A stretch of 64,000 bases of DNA from Anaerosporobacter faecicola (GCF_012070565.1 NZ_JAAQRO010000008.1:1-64000); one strand, 5' to 3'; numbered from the stretch's first letter, positions 1-8,488 are shown. Numbers and translations: made by a program. The notes: a model not told the origin generated them from the sequence alone.

Positions 1-44
1 TTTCGTATTTTGTTTGTTGTGGTGACTACATTATACTTCAAAAA

Positions 45-128
45 GGGAGGTCATTGCTCTTTTTATTGCAAACTCCCATAAAATCGAGGTTTATACAATA
101 AAAAAGGTAGTAAAATTTGACACTACCT
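45..128 (+). promoter_or_regulatory. Leader hairpins upstream of the NCS2 permease
   Basis: Two stem-loops precede the permease gene. The first pairs GGGAG (45-49) with CTCCC (73-77) and has an inner TTGC/GCAA helix. The second pairs AGGTAGT (105-111) with ACTACCT (122-128) and ends just before the ribosome binding site GAGGAGG near 137. They could control mRNA stability or translation. I looked for the conserved core of a purine riboswitch and did not find it; the window begins too close to see a promoter or a full aptamer. Confidence 0.3.
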
Positions 129-150
129 GTACTTATGAGGAGGATTCAAA

Positions 151-1509
151 ATGTTAGAACGTCTTTTTAAACTCAAACAGAATCAAACCACTGTTAAGAC
201 GGAAGTACTTGCAGGTATTACCACTTTCGTTACGATGGCATACATTCTCGCTGTCAATCCACTATACTTATCACAAGCCGGTATGAATGCAAATGCTGTA
301 TTAATGGCTACTGCATTAGCTTCATTTATCGGTACAATGTTAATGGCTTTATTAGCAAATTATCCATTTGCACTAGCCCCAGGTATGGGACTTAATACGT
401 ATTTTGCTTTCACTGTATGTGGAGTAATGGGATTCTCTTGGCAAGTAGCTCTTCTTGCTGTCTTAGTAGAAGGTGTGATCTTCATCGTATTATCCTTAAC
501 CAATGTTCGTGAAGCTATCTTTAACGCAATTCCTACTACATTAAAGCATGCCGTAAGTGCAGGTATCGGTTTATTTATTGCTTTTATCGGTTTACAAGGT
601 TCCAAATTAGTTGTGTCCAATGGAGGTACTCTTGTAACATATCAAAATTTCAAAGAAAAATTTACTGTAGACGGAATCTGTGCTGTTCTTGCACTAATTG
701 GTGTTATTATTACTGCTATTCTCCTCGTTAAAAAAGTTCGTGGGGCAATCCTAATTGGTATTCTAGCAACCTGGATCTTAGGTATGATCTGTCAAGCAAT
801 CGGTCTTTATGAAGGTATGTCTCTATACCCTGACTTTTCAAATGGGTTACATTTAGATGCACTTGGTAAAACATTCGGCCAAGCTTTCCATTTTGATCGT
901 GATTCCATCAAGATTATTGATTTTATCGTCGTTGTATTTGCATTTTTATTCGTAGATCTATTCGATACACTCGGAACTTTAATTGGAGTAGCATCCAAAT
1001 CGAATATGTTAGACAAAGAAGGAAAATTACCTAGAATCAAAGGCGCATTACTTGCTGACTCCTTAGCAACTTGCGCAGGTGCTATCTTAGGTACATCAAC
1101 TACAACAACTTACGTAGAAAGTTCTTCAGGGGTATCCGAAGGTGGACGTACTGGATTAACAGCATTTACGACTGCTATTTTATTCTTATTGTCCATGTTC
1201 TTATCTCCAATCTTCGTTGCTATTCCATCTTTTGCAACCGCTCCTGCTTTAATCATCGTTGGATTCTATATGATCAGTGCGGTTACTAAGATCAACTTTG
1301 ATGATATGACAGAAGCTATTCCTGCTTTCCTATGTATTATTGCTATGCCATTTATGTATAGTATCGCAGAAGGAATTGCTTTAGGCGTTATCTCTTATAC
1401 GTTAATCAATGTAATCTCTGGAAAAGCAAAAGAAAAGAAGATCAGCTTATTAATGTATGTATTGACCGTATTATTCATCGCTAAATATGTCGTTATGGCT
1501 GTTCTATAG
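151..1509 (+). CDS. NCS2 family purine (hypoxanthine/guanine/adenine-type) permease
   Basis: This 452-residue polytopic membrane protein belongs to the AzgA-like branch of the NCS2 family, which imports purine bases by proton symport. The family signature APGMGLNTYF lies at residues 76-85, in the broken-helix substrate region. A second conserved stretch, GTSTTTTYVESSSGVSEGGRTG, falls near residues 315-336. Hydrophobic segments run from residue 20 to the C-terminus, as expected for about 12-14 helices, and the length is normal. The start follows GAGGAGG with suitable spacing. It stands alone and is convergent with the agr-like operon. The exact base transported cannot be read from sequence. 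Confidence 0.9.
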   Translation: MLERLFKLKQNQTTVKTEVLAGITTFVTMAYILAVNPLYLSQAGMNANAVLMATALASFIGTMLMALLANYPFALAPGMGLNTYFAFTVCGVMGFSWQVALLAVLVEGVIFIVLSLTNVREAIFNAIPTTLKHAVSAGIGLFIAFIGLQGSKLVVSNGGTLVTYQNFKEKFTVDGICAVLALIGVIITAILLVKKVRGAILIGILATWILGMICQAIGLYEGMSLYPDFSNGLHLDALGKTFGQAFHFDRDSIKIIDFIVVVFAFLFVDLFDTLGTLIGVASKSNMLDKEGKLPRIKGALLADSLATCAGAILGTSTTTTYVESSSGVSEGGRTGLTAFTTAILFLLSMFLSPIFVAIPSFATAPALIIVGFYMISAVTKINFDDMTEAIPAFLCIIAMPFMYSIAEGIALGVISYTLINVISGKAKEKKISLLMYVLTVLFIAKYVVMAVL

Positions 1510-1730
1510 TCGCAACCTGACAAACGTACTTGACAACAACTTATTGTATCTCTATTGCCTTTCGATAATTAGGTTCAAAAGCGCACAAAATGTATTATGT
1601 TTGCTTTTTGATGTGCAATCTTAATTATTTTTGAATGTATCTTGATTTTATCACGGTAAACTATTACAATATTACTGTTGTTAATCTTTAAAACACATCA
1701 CACACTTATTATTTGCAATTTGCAAAAAGA

Positions 1731-1763
1731 AAAGAGCTACATACAGAACGTATGTAGCTCTTT
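1731..1763. terminator. Bidirectional terminator between permease and agr-like operon
   Basis: A perfect 14-bp stem (1731-1744 with 1750-1763) closes a 5-base loop. T-rich tracts follow on both strands, so it can end both the permease transcript and the minus-strand agrD transcript. The 1510-1730 stretch between permease and hairpin holds no recognisable gene. Confidence 0.85.
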
Positions 1764-1852
1764 TCTTTACAAGACGTGCAATTTGACTTACGTCAAAATT
1801 AGGGTGAATAAATTTGGTTAGTAACCAATATCTATAGGGCGTCTGCACAATC

Positions 1853-1981
1853 TTACTTTCTTAACTTCTTTAATTCTTTTGGTTCTACAGGTTGATAGCA
1901 ACCAAACCATGACCATTTGCTGCTAGCATTCTTTGCAGATTTTAAACCTGCTTTTGCTACTGTGTTAAGAACTTTCTTCAT
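1853..1981 (-). CDS. agrD: AgrD-like cyclic autoinducer peptide precursor
   Basis: This 42-codon ORF overlaps the last 17 bases of agrB. The product starts with a basic amphipathic stretch (MKKVLNTVAKAGLKSAKNAS), followed by SKWSWFGCYQPV and a charged tail EPKELKKLRK. That layout matches AgrD propeptides: an N-terminal leader helix, a core with one cysteine that forms a thiolactone with a residue a few positions later, and a charged C-terminal recognition tail removed by AgrB. Only one cysteine is present, at residue 28, and an acidic-Pro (EP) pair follows four residues after the core, as in staphylococcal precursors. The likely ring is CYQPV; the N-terminal tail length is unknown. It has no similarity to neighbours, and position plus composition carry the call. 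Confidence 0.85.
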   Translation of the reverse strand: MKKVLNTVAKAGLKSAKNASSKWSWFGCYQPVEPKELKKLRK

Positions 1982-2564
1982 TACGATTTCCCTCCTCTCC
2001 TTTACATAAATGCTGTATCACTATAAGCACTGCTACAACAAACAGTGTAATAGCCACATTAAAGGCAAGGTTAAAATTAACGAAATAGAAGATTGCTATT
2101 AATATTGTCCATATTGCAGACAAGAATAAAACTTTCTCCCTAAATTTCATCCTCTCCGCTTTCGTAAGCTGCTTCCTGGAATCTGGTACGGGTGCAAATT
2201 TCAGTATAACAGTTAAATAGAATAGAACAAATATTAACATCTCATAGCTAGCATTTGTACACTCTTGTGCCTGATTTAGTACAACCGTCAGTACATAAAT
2301 CCCTCCCAATACAAGATTGCACTTCAAATAAGACTGTGCATGGTAGCCGCCACTATAAATACGTGTCAAAGCAAATACCACAAAAAACACAACTGAATGC
2401 CATCCTTGGTGAAAAATCAATCCTAATGTCATAATGACAATGAAATTCACCACCGAAGCAAATAATGCTTCATAACCATATGTATAGATTGGTATATCCT
2501 CCCTAGATACAATCCCTCTATTAACTAAAAAAATGGTTAATCTACTGGCTATTTTGGTAATCAT
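1965..2564 (-). CDS. agrB: AgrB-like peptide-processing membrane endopeptidase
   Basis: AgrB is a membrane cysteine protease that trims the AgrD propeptide and helps make the cyclic signal. This 199-residue protein has the family signature GGYHAQSYLKC, giving the catalytic pair His75 and Cys82, and alternating hydrophobic segments for about five or six helices. The start at 2564 was preferred to one 7 codons upstream because GGGAGG lies 7 bases before it and inside the longer reading frame. Its 3' end overlaps the agrD start by 17 bases, which suggests translational coupling. The C-terminal tail is short and charged. Confidence 0.93.
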   Translation of the reverse strand: MITKIASRLTIFLVNRGIVSREDIPIYTYGYEALFASVVNFIVIMTLGLIFHQGWHSVVFFVVFALTRIYSGGYHAQSYLKCNLVLGGIYVLTVVLNQAQECTNASYEMLIFVLFYLTVILKFAPVPDSRKQLTKAERMKFREKVLFLSAIWTILIAIFYFVNFNLAFNVAITLFVVAVLIVIQHLCKGEEGNRNEESS

Positions 2565-2665
2565 TTGACTTCCTCCCATAGACATATATTAACCATTTTC
2601 CCCATTCTTTTCAATAGGATAAGCACGATTGGTAAGTTATTAAACATAGTTGGTAAACATTTCAC

Positions 2666-3994
2666 TTAAATTCGTCTTTTTAGTATTAAATAAAACTCTA
2701 TCATATCATTTTCCTCGGTTATTTCCATATTTCCCTCATATTTGTTAACAATATCTTTCATACTAATGATACCAAAACCATGATTAGCCCGATCTTGTTT
2801 TGTTGTACACAGCTTAGGATTGTTATTTAAAACGGATTCCTTGATTCGATTTTTTAGTGAAATTATGAGATAATTCCTTTTCCCAGATATATGGAATTCA
2901 ATTCGTTTTCTTTCTTGAACTTTCTTGTTGGCTTCAATCGCATTGTCCCACATATTACCTAATAGAATACAAATATCCAACTCTTCGAATCCTTGAAAAT
3001 CGGTCAGAATCTTATAATCAATATCGATTTCTTCTTTCTTACAGATGTGTACCTTATTATTCAAAACTGCGTTAATCAAAGAGCTATTGGTAACAATTGT
3101 ATAATTGATCGGCTTGATTTCCTCTTTATAGATATGATCGATGTAATCCTGTGCTTTTCCATATTCGCCAGACTGCATCAAAGCAAGACAACCTTCAAGA
3201 TAGTTTCTCATATCATGGCGAATTTTGCGAATCTCCATTGTCTTTTGATTCATCTCCTCATAAGATTGTTTCTGTTGTTCTACCTGCATTCGCAATAACT
3301 CATACTTGATATGTGCTTTGTTCTCCTTTTCAATCTTTAGATAGGATACATAAGTTAGAATATTAATTATAATCAATCCCAAAACAGCTAATATAAAAAA
3401 TATGTCTGTATCCTTATCCAAGTAAGAAATTGAATAGGTCTGTTTTACAAAGATAAATGAAGATACTAACAAGCTAGATAGGAAGATTAATAATATTGCT
3501 ACAATTTCACTTTTCTTAAATGCAAAATCACTTCGAGGACTTAATTTCGCAATCAACGATATTCCTAGGATAAATCCACCTTTGGTTATGCCTAATATCA
3601 GCATACGTATTACATCGTGTTGTTGAACCAAATTATTCATAGAAGTACTCGATAACTTTGAAAAAATATACAATGTGAGTGAATTAATAACTGCAATCAA
3701 AATAAATGGAATCAAAGACATAAATATTATATTGAGTAATGACCCTTGCAAGAACAATATTCCATATAAGAAACATACTAGAATTGCCATTGCCAAAAAT
3801 ATAATTTCATAGGTTGGATACCTTACCCCTAAAAAGCTTAAAGCACATAACAGAGCAGTTGTAACACCCCATATCACAATTTGCATATATCGAGGAATAT
3901 TTTTCTTAAATCTCAAACAAAATGACATAAAAAATAAAATCACAAAATTCTCTAAGACGCTTGGCAATATATCCATTGCAAGCACACTAAGCAT
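2666..3994 (-). CDS. AgrC-like sensor histidine kinase (GHKL ATPase)
   Basis: This 442-residue protein is the probable receptor for the cyclic peptide made from the neighbouring agrD. About six or seven membrane helices fill residues 10-215, a coiled coil covers about 220-255, and the kinase core follows. The H-box HDMRN sits near residue 258, the N-box MWDNAIEA near 350, and the G-box HGFGIISMKDI near 403. There is no separate HAMP or PAS domain, as is usual for AgrC-type kinases. The start overlaps the end of the response regulator gene by 8 bases and is preceded by AAGGAG. A 101-base gap separates it from agrB. Confidence 0.88.
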   Translation of the reverse strand: MLSVLAMDILPSVLENFVILFFMSFCLRFKKNIPRYMQIVIWGVTTALLCALSFLGVRYPTYEIIFLAMAILVCFLYGILFLQGSLLNIIFMSLIPFILIAVINSLTLYIFSKLSSTSMNNLVQQHDVIRMLILGITKGGFILGISLIAKLSPRSDFAFKKSEIVAILLIFLSSLLVSSFIFVKQTYSISYLDKDTDIFFILAVLGLIIINILTYVSYLKIEKENKAHIKYELLRMQVEQQKQSYEEMNQKTMEIRKIRHDMRNYLEGCLALMQSGEYGKAQDYIDHIYKEEIKPINYTIVTNSSLINAVLNNKVHICKKEEIDIDYKILTDFQGFEELDICILLGNMWDNAIEANKKVQERKRIEFHISGKRNYLIISLKNRIKESVLNNNPKLCTTKQDRANHGFGIISMKDIVNKYEGNMEITEENDMIEFYLILKRRI

Positions 3995-4706
3995 TCATAT
4001 CACTCCTTATGTATTTTTGAAATTCTGTCTTCACTTGTTCCATACGATGTCTACTCATTGGGATGGATCTTTGACCGACTAAAACAACTTCTGTTTTTTC
4101 AACAGAATAGATATATTTCATATTAATCAAATATCCAATATGAACACGTATAAAACCGTACTCTCTCAAGTTTTCTTCTAATTCACCGATTTTTGCTTTC
4201 GTAATAATTTCTTTCTTCTTCGTATAAACTGTAACTTTGTGTCGATTACTTTCAATATAAAGAATATCTTTGATATTAAGTGCCACCAAATCCCCATTAA
4301 TGCATGTAAAAACCTGTGTTTTATTCCGACTAAAGTATGCATCTAAAAATGAAACGATTGCTTCGCTTAGTTCTGCTACAAAATACGCCTTCCGAATAAA
4401 GCGAAACGGACTATACCTTAATGAGCGGTAAACCAATTGCTCTTCGTTAGTCACAAAAATGATAACCGTGTCTTCCTGGATTTCTTTGATTTTCTCCGCA
4501 ACTTCGAATCCAGTCATCTCGGGCATATCAATATCCAAAAAAACCAAATCAAATTCTATTTCCTTAGAATCTGCAATGAGTTTGCTTCCTTTTGTATAAT
4601 CATATAATGTTACTTCTACATGTTTATTCATAAATAATGCTCTGATCCGTTCTCGATACGAATGCAATATTGCTTGTTCATCATCGCATATAGCTACTCT
4701 TAACAT
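3987..4706 (-). CDS. AgrA-like LytTR response regulator
   Basis: This 239-residue regulator pairs with the downstream kinase. The receiver domain (1-120) has the acidic pair Asp8-Asp9, the phosphoacceptor Asp58 in FLDIDMPEM, and the later conserved Lys. A LytTR DNA-binding domain fills about 140-239, with IESNRHKVTVYT and YGFIRVHIGYLIN typical of the family. The start at 4706, ten codons inside the longest frame, follows AAGGTG with good spacing. It is the first gene of a four-gene operon and overlaps the kinase gene by 8 bases. Family members activate their own operon, but I cannot place a binding site with confidence. Confidence 0.92.
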   Translation of the reverse strand: MLRVAICDDEQAILHSYRERIRALFMNKHVEVTLYDYTKGSKLIADSKEIEFDLVFLDIDMPEMTGFEVAEKIKEIQEDTVIIFVTNEEQLVYRSLRYSPFRFIRKAYFVAELSEAIVSFLDAYFSRNKTQVFTCINGDLVALNIKDILYIESNRHKVTVYTKKKEIITKAKIGELEENLREYGFIRVHIGYLINMKYIYSVEKTEVVLVGQRSIPMSRHRMEQVKTEFQKYIRSDMNA

Positions 4707-4750
4707 CTCTATCACCTTCCCACCTTTATGAAGCACCCACCGTAAATAAG

Positions 4751-4779
4751 ATTATACAATAATTTGAATTTGTTGGAAA
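4751..4779 (-). promoter_or_regulatory. Promoter of the agr-like operon
   Basis: On the minus strand a perfect TATAAT (-10; forward 4751-4756) lies 17 bases after TTTCCA (-35; forward 4774-4779). The -35 matches the consensus only partly, which fits an activator-dependent promoter. It lies about 45 bases upstream of the response regulator start. Confidence 0.6.
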
Positions 4780-4814
4780 GCAATTGTTTGTGTCCTTTTT
4801 CCTATTGTTAAAAA

Positions 4815-4861
4815 ACTCCTTTGAGCAATGACCAGATAATTCAGTCATTGCTCAAAGGAGT
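4815..4861 (-). terminator. Terminator of the dapA-dapB operon
   Basis: A perfect 18-bp stem (4815-4832 with 4844-4861) is followed on the minus strand by a run of T residues. It lies 43 bases after the dapB stop codon. Confidence 0.9.
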
Positions 4862-4904
4862 CATTAGACATTCTTTATTCACTTTATAGAGAATTTTCTA
4901 TCTT

Positions 4905-5660
4905 TTACAGTTGGATGACATCACTCATATCGTACCATCCTGCTGGTTTTCCTGCTAAGAATTTTGCTGCAGTAACCGCTCCTTTGGCAAAAACAGATTT
5001 GGAATATGCACTGTGATGGAATTCAATAACCTCATCCAATCCAGCAAATATAATATCATGATCACCTACGATGCTACCACCACGTACTGCACTAAACCCA
5101 ATTTCTTTTTTGCTGCGCTTCTTACGTTCCTTCGAACGATCATAAACATATTCATACTCATTATTCAAGACTTCATTAATCTTATCACCAAAAGCTAATG
5201 CCGTACCAGAAGGTGCATCAACTTTTTGATTATGATGTCGTTCTACGATCTCAATATCATAATCCTTAGCCAACATCTTTGTTGCCTCTTGTACTAATTT
5301 TAACAACAGATTAACACCAACTGACATATTCGCTGATTTTAAGATAGCAACTTCTTTACTTGTCTCTTCTACATCTTTTAATTGTTCTGGGGATAGTCCC
5401 GTCGTGCAAAGAACCACTGGTATCTTTCTCTGTCTTGCATATGCTAGCAAAGAATCTACTGCTGGTGCAGCAGCAAAATCGATGACCACGTCTGCAAGAA
5501 TATCACACTTGTTAATATCATCAAATACGGGATAATCATTTTCTCTCATTGTATATGGGTCAATTCCTGCTACAATCTTTGTTTCATCATCATTTCTAAC
5601 GATTTCTGAAATGACCTGACCCATTTTACCATTGCAGCCGTGCATTATAATCTTTACCAT
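4905..5660 (-). CDS. dapB: 4-hydroxy-tetrahydrodipicolinate reductase
   Basis: DapB reduces hydroxy-tetrahydrodipicolinate with NAD(P)H in the diaminopimelate/lysine pathway. The 251-residue protein has the Rossmann motif HGCNGKMGQ (7-15) and the substrate and catalytic stretch ERHHNQKVDAPSGTA near 140-155, with the conserved His-His and Lys. Length is typical. The start at 5660 follows GGAGG; five codons upstream an alternative in-frame start lacks spacing. It lies 80 bases downstream of dapA and shares its riboswitch-controlled transcript. Confidence 0.96.
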   Translation of the reverse strand: MVKIIMHGCNGKMGQVISEIVRNDDETKIVAGIDPYTMRENDYPVFDDINKCDILADVVIDFAAAPAVDSLLAYARQRKIPVVLCTTGLSPEQLKDVEETSKEVAILKSANMSVGVNLLLKLVQEATKMLAKDYDIEIVERHHNQKVDAPSGTALAFGDKINEVLNNEYEYVYDRSKERKKRSKKEIGFSAVRGGSIVGDHDIIFAGLDEVIEFHHSAYSKSVFAKGAVTAAKFLAGKPAGWYDMSDVIQL

Positions 5661-5740
5661 TTTGTTTGCCTCCACGTTCTATCCTATGTAACTTATTATA
5701 TCAATAAATCTATTTCTTACAACTTATTTTCTGACTGCTT

Positions 5741-6625
5741 TTAGAGGATTCCTACTGCTTTCATTTCTTTTTCAAGATGTTGTGCATTCTCAGGTTCCAT
5801 CTCTGTTAATGGTTTTCTCATTGTACCTGACATAAATCCTGCTAATTCTACTGCTTTCTTCACTGGAATTGGATTAACTTCACAGAAAAGTTCTTTGATC
5901 AAAGGTAAATATTTTAATTGTAATTCCAAGCTACCTTTTTGATCTCCTGCCATGTATTTTGCAACAATATCATGTGTATCCTTTGGTGCAATATTGGATA
6001 GTACTGAAATTACACCTTTTCCGCCTAATGAAAGGAGCGGTAGGATTTGATCATCGTTACCAGAATATAGGTCAATCTTTCCTTCTGTAAGTAACATAAT
6101 TTCTGCAATCTGTGACATGTTGCCACTTGCTTCCTTGATTCCCACGATATTTTCAACTTGATTTACTAAAGTTGCTGTTGTTTTTGCTGCGAGATTACAA
6201 CCCGTTCTGCCTGGAACATTATACAATAAGATCGGTGCATCAACAGAATGTGCCACATCAGAAAAATGTTCTACCAGGCCTTTCTGTGTTGCTTTATTGT
6301 AATATGGAGTAACAAGTAACAAACCATCTACTCCAGCTTTACATGCTTCTTTTGATAGATATTTTGCTGTTTCTGTACAGTTTGAACCAGTACCTGCAAT
6401 AACGGGAATTCGTTTATTTACTCTGTTTACTGCAACTCTAATACACTCAAGATGTTCCTCATGTGTCAGCGTTGAAGCCTCCCCTGTTGTCCCACAGATA
6501 ATAATACTATCGGTTCCATTCTCTACTTGATAATCAATAAATTGTTCTAACTTGTTGTAATCAACCTCCAAATTATCTTTGAATGGTGTTACGATTGCAA
6601 CTCCTGCTCCTGTAAATATAGCCAT
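5741..6625 (-). CDS. dapA: 4-hydroxy-tetrahydrodipicolinate synthase
   Basis: DapA condenses pyruvate with aspartate semialdehyde, the committed step of diaminopimelate and lysine synthesis. The 294-residue TIM barrel has the Schiff-base Lys164 in VGIKEASGN, the catalytic Tyr135 in LYNVPGRTG, and the Thr pair in CGTTGEAST (44-52). All key residues are present and length is normal. It is the first gene of the dapA-dapB unit and is preceded by a lysine riboswitch and its terminator, so lysine should repress it by early termination. Confidence 0.97.
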   Translation of the reverse strand: MAIFTGAGVAIVTPFKDNLEVDYNKLEQFIDYQVENGTDSIIICGTTGEASTLTHEEHLECIRVAVNRVNKRIPVIAGTGSNCTETAKYLSKEACKAGVDGLLLVTPYYNKATQKGLVEHFSDVAHSVDAPILLYNVPGRTGCNLAAKTTATLVNQVENIVGIKEASGNMSQIAEIMLLTEGKIDLYSGNDDQILPLLSLGGKGVISVLSNIAPKDTHDIVAKYMAGDQKGSLELQLKYLPLIKELFCEVNPIPVKKAVELAGFMSGTMRKPLTEMEPENAQHLEKEMKAVGIL

Positions 6626-6895
6626 AATAAAGCCCTCCTAATATAAAATATGATTTACACGGCATAGAAAACAGCTTATACATGATGTCATGTTCCATAA
6701 TCCGAAACTTATTATAGAATTAGTATATGATACCAACTTCAAAAGGTTATGCGTTTCATAAACGGTTATTAGCGTTTTCTAAATGATTAGCCGCATCCAG
6801 TTGTTCACACAACTAGAATGATGAATACAACTTGTGTATCCATTAAATCGGAGAGTTTTATTTATTAGGATTGTTCATAGAACGTTCTAATAAAT

Positions 6896-6921
6896 AAAAA
6901 AAGCCGACAACGTGGTCGACT
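6896..6921 (-). terminator. Riboswitch-controlled intrinsic terminator before dapA
   Basis: On the minus strand AGTCGAC pairs with GTCGGCT (forward 6902-6908 and 6915-6921), followed directly by seven T residues. It sits between the lysine aptamer and dapA, where ligand-dependent termination is expected. Between this terminator and dapA (6626-6895) I see only AT-rich leader with a weak inverted repeat TTATTAG/CTAATAA around 6862-6892. Confidence 0.85.
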
Positions 6922-6969
6922 CCTAAAGAATACTGCATATGTATATCTTCTTTGATATGCGATTAAATT

Positions 6970-7140
6970 CTTTAGTAGCACTCCATCAAAAATTGATGAC
7001 AGTCATATAGTTCTTCACTATATGCCCAGCTCTTAGTTATCAGGTTCTAAGAACTTCGGCATCTTTTCCTTTCAACTGCTCTCTTCTATGCCTGACATAT
7101 CAAACAGTCTACTAATAAAACATGCACCTCTACCAAATAT
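6970..7140 (-). promoter_or_regulatory. Lysine riboswitch (L-box) aptamer
   Basis: Read on the minus strand, the region carries the L-box signature in order: GTAGAGGTGC near 7136-7124, a variable arm, GAAAGG then ATGCCGAAG around 7075-7052, CTGGGC around 7031-7021, GACTGTCA around 7001-6994, and GGAGTGCTAC around 6985-6975. The first and last segments pair as P1 (TTTGGTAG with CTACTAAA). The P1 3' strand also overlaps an inverted repeat (TAAAGAAT/ATTCTTTA) that can compete before the terminator. It should sense lysine and shut down dapA-dapB when lysine is abundant. Confidence 0.92.
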
Positions 7141-7154
7141 ATTGAACTGCATTT

Positions 7155-7184
7155 AGCATATCACCCTACTTTAGTATTGTCAAG
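7155..7184 (-). promoter_or_regulatory. Promoter of the lysine riboswitch-dapA-dapB unit
   Basis: A perfect -35 TTGACA (forward 7179-7184) is followed after 18 bases by TATGCT (forward 7155-7160) on the minus strand. Transcription would begin just before the aptamer P1 strand. Confidence 0.7.
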
Positions 7185-7200
7185 AGTTAAATATGAAAAG

Positions 7201-7259
7201 AAAAAGTCCCAACGTAGAAGGATCCATTCCTTGCGATCCATTCTTCGTTGGGACTTTTT
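7201..7259 (-). terminator. Terminator of the adenosyltransferase gene
   Basis: AAAAAGTCCCAACG (7201-7214) pairs with CGTTGGGACTTTTT (7246-7259), with further pairing of GGATC and GATCC inside. T runs on both sides would allow it to work in either direction. It lies just after the minus-strand adenosyltransferase stop codon. Confidence 0.85.
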
Positions 7260-7270
7260 CTTATCTCATA

Positions 7271-7762
7271 CTAGAACCCTTTAATCTGTTCTATCTTTGA
7301 TATCATATCAACATGATCCATTAATACTTCTGGCATATTCTGTCCAGTGAGTACTAACTTACAATAGTCATCTCTTAAATGAATTAACTTAATAATGTCA
7401 TCAATGGTTATCAACCCAAGATCAACTAAGCCAAGGATCTCATCTAACACTAGGACGTCACATTCTCCAGTCTCAATAACTTTTCTAGCAAAATTTACAC
7501 CATTTAATATGTTCTTCTTCTCTTCAAGCTGTTCATCCTCTGAGAGGTCAATGTAAGATTCTTTTGCTTTTTCAAATCGGAAAAGTTTGATATCTGGTTC
7601 CAATCTACTTAAGAAAGAAAACTCTTCAGCATCTCTTCCTTTTAAAAATTGTATAATTATAACTTCATAGCCTAGACTTGCTGCTCGTATACACTGGCCG
7701 ACTGCTGCAGTTGTCTTACCTTTGCCGTTGCCATAATATACTTGAACAATCTTCTTATCCAT
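7271..7762 (-). CDS. Corrinoid (cobalamin) adenosyltransferase, CobA/BtuR type
   Basis: The 163-residue P-loop protein belongs to the CobA/CobO/BtuR family, which transfers adenosyl from ATP to cob(I)alamin or cob(I)yrinate to form the coenzyme. The ATP loop GNGKGKTT spans residues 11-18 and VLDEILGLVDLG carries the Walker B-like acidic pair. The family's usual N-terminal extension is missing, as in many Clostridia. The start at 7762 follows AAAGGA by 10 bases; a start three codons earlier would leave almost no spacing. No corrin biosynthesis genes are nearby, so salvage of imported corrinoids is the simplest role. Confidence 0.88.
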   Translation of the reverse strand: MDKKIVQVYYGNGKGKTTAAVGQCIRAASLGYEVIIIQFLKGRDAEEFSFLSRLEPDIKLFRFEKAKESYIDLSEDEQLEEKKNILNGVNFARKVIETGECDVLVLDEILGLVDLGLITIDDIIKLIHLRDDYCKLVLTGQNMPEVLMDHVDMISKIEQIKGF

Positions 7763-7855
7763 CTTGCCCATGTCCTTTCTGAGTACTTACAAAACACATT
7801 GTTTTTTGATATACCATCATACAACATTATTTTTCAAATGTAAAGAGTCAATGGT

Positions 7856-8488
7856 TTAATTTTCTTCTATACATTCAAGTTTACTAACAGAGACTTCATA
7901 TGCAACACGCTTTTCAAATTCTTCTTCTCCAACTTTCTTTTGGTATTCCCTGCTTTGGATTCGACCGAATACTTGAATATGTCCACCTACTGTGAATGAC
8001 TCTGCAAAACGCGCATTTCTTCCCCAACAAATACATGGAATGTAATCTGATTTACCATATGGACGATTTACTGCTAATAAAATATCCGCAATTTCTCTTC
8101 CCAATGGTGTTTTTCTGTAGATTGGCTGTTTGCACACATAACCATCTAAAACGATATAATTTGGTTTTGGACTCTCATAACCTTCCTCACAAATCTTCAC
8201 TTCTCTTACAAATACAGAAAGAACTAAACGATTGCGATTTTCTTCATGTCGATTATACGAACGAAACTGACCTAAGATTTCAATATATTTGCCGACATAA
8301 CTCTTTTTTACGTCCATGAGACGTTCTGAAATCATTAGTGGGATTACATCATATGAATTGCTTAGTCTGCCAACGGAAACGTCTACGGTATAAAAACCTT
8401 CACCAAATACGTCATGGCTATACTCGAATTCACTGATTACCTCTCCTGCAATACTTACTTGATTATTATCAAATACTTTATCTGTCAT
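7856..8488 (-). CDS. Single-stranded DNA-binding protein-like, two OB folds
   Basis: This 210-residue protein has two SSB-type OB-fold stretches. The first, residues about 5-100, contains NNQVSIAGEVISEFEYSH and YVGKYIEILGQFRSYN. The second, about 110-205, contains YIVLDGYVCKQPIYRKTPLGREI and VGGHIQVFGRIQSREYQKK. It lacks the acidic C-terminal tail (DDDIPF type) of replicative SSB; the end is KLECIEEN. Such two-domain SSB-like proteins occur in Clostridia, and their exact role is not clear from sequence. The start at 8488 follows AGAGGAGT; the longer frame has no ribosome site. Confidence 0.75.
   Translation of the reverse strand: MTDKVFDNNQVSIAGEVISEFEYSHDVFGEGFYTVDVSVGRLSNSYDVIPLMISERLMDVKKSYVGKYIEILGQFRSYNRHEENRNRLVLSVFVREVKICEEGYESPKPNYIVLDGYVCKQPIYRKTPLGREIADILLAVNRPYGKSDYIPCICWGRNARFAESFTVGGHIQVFGRIQSREYQKKVGEEEFEKRVAYEVSVSKLECIEEN

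Noticed and set aside
1-150. Purine riboswitch upstream of the NCS2 permease
   Set aside because: The conserved aptamer core and 3' TCTACC-type segment are not visible in the sequence available.
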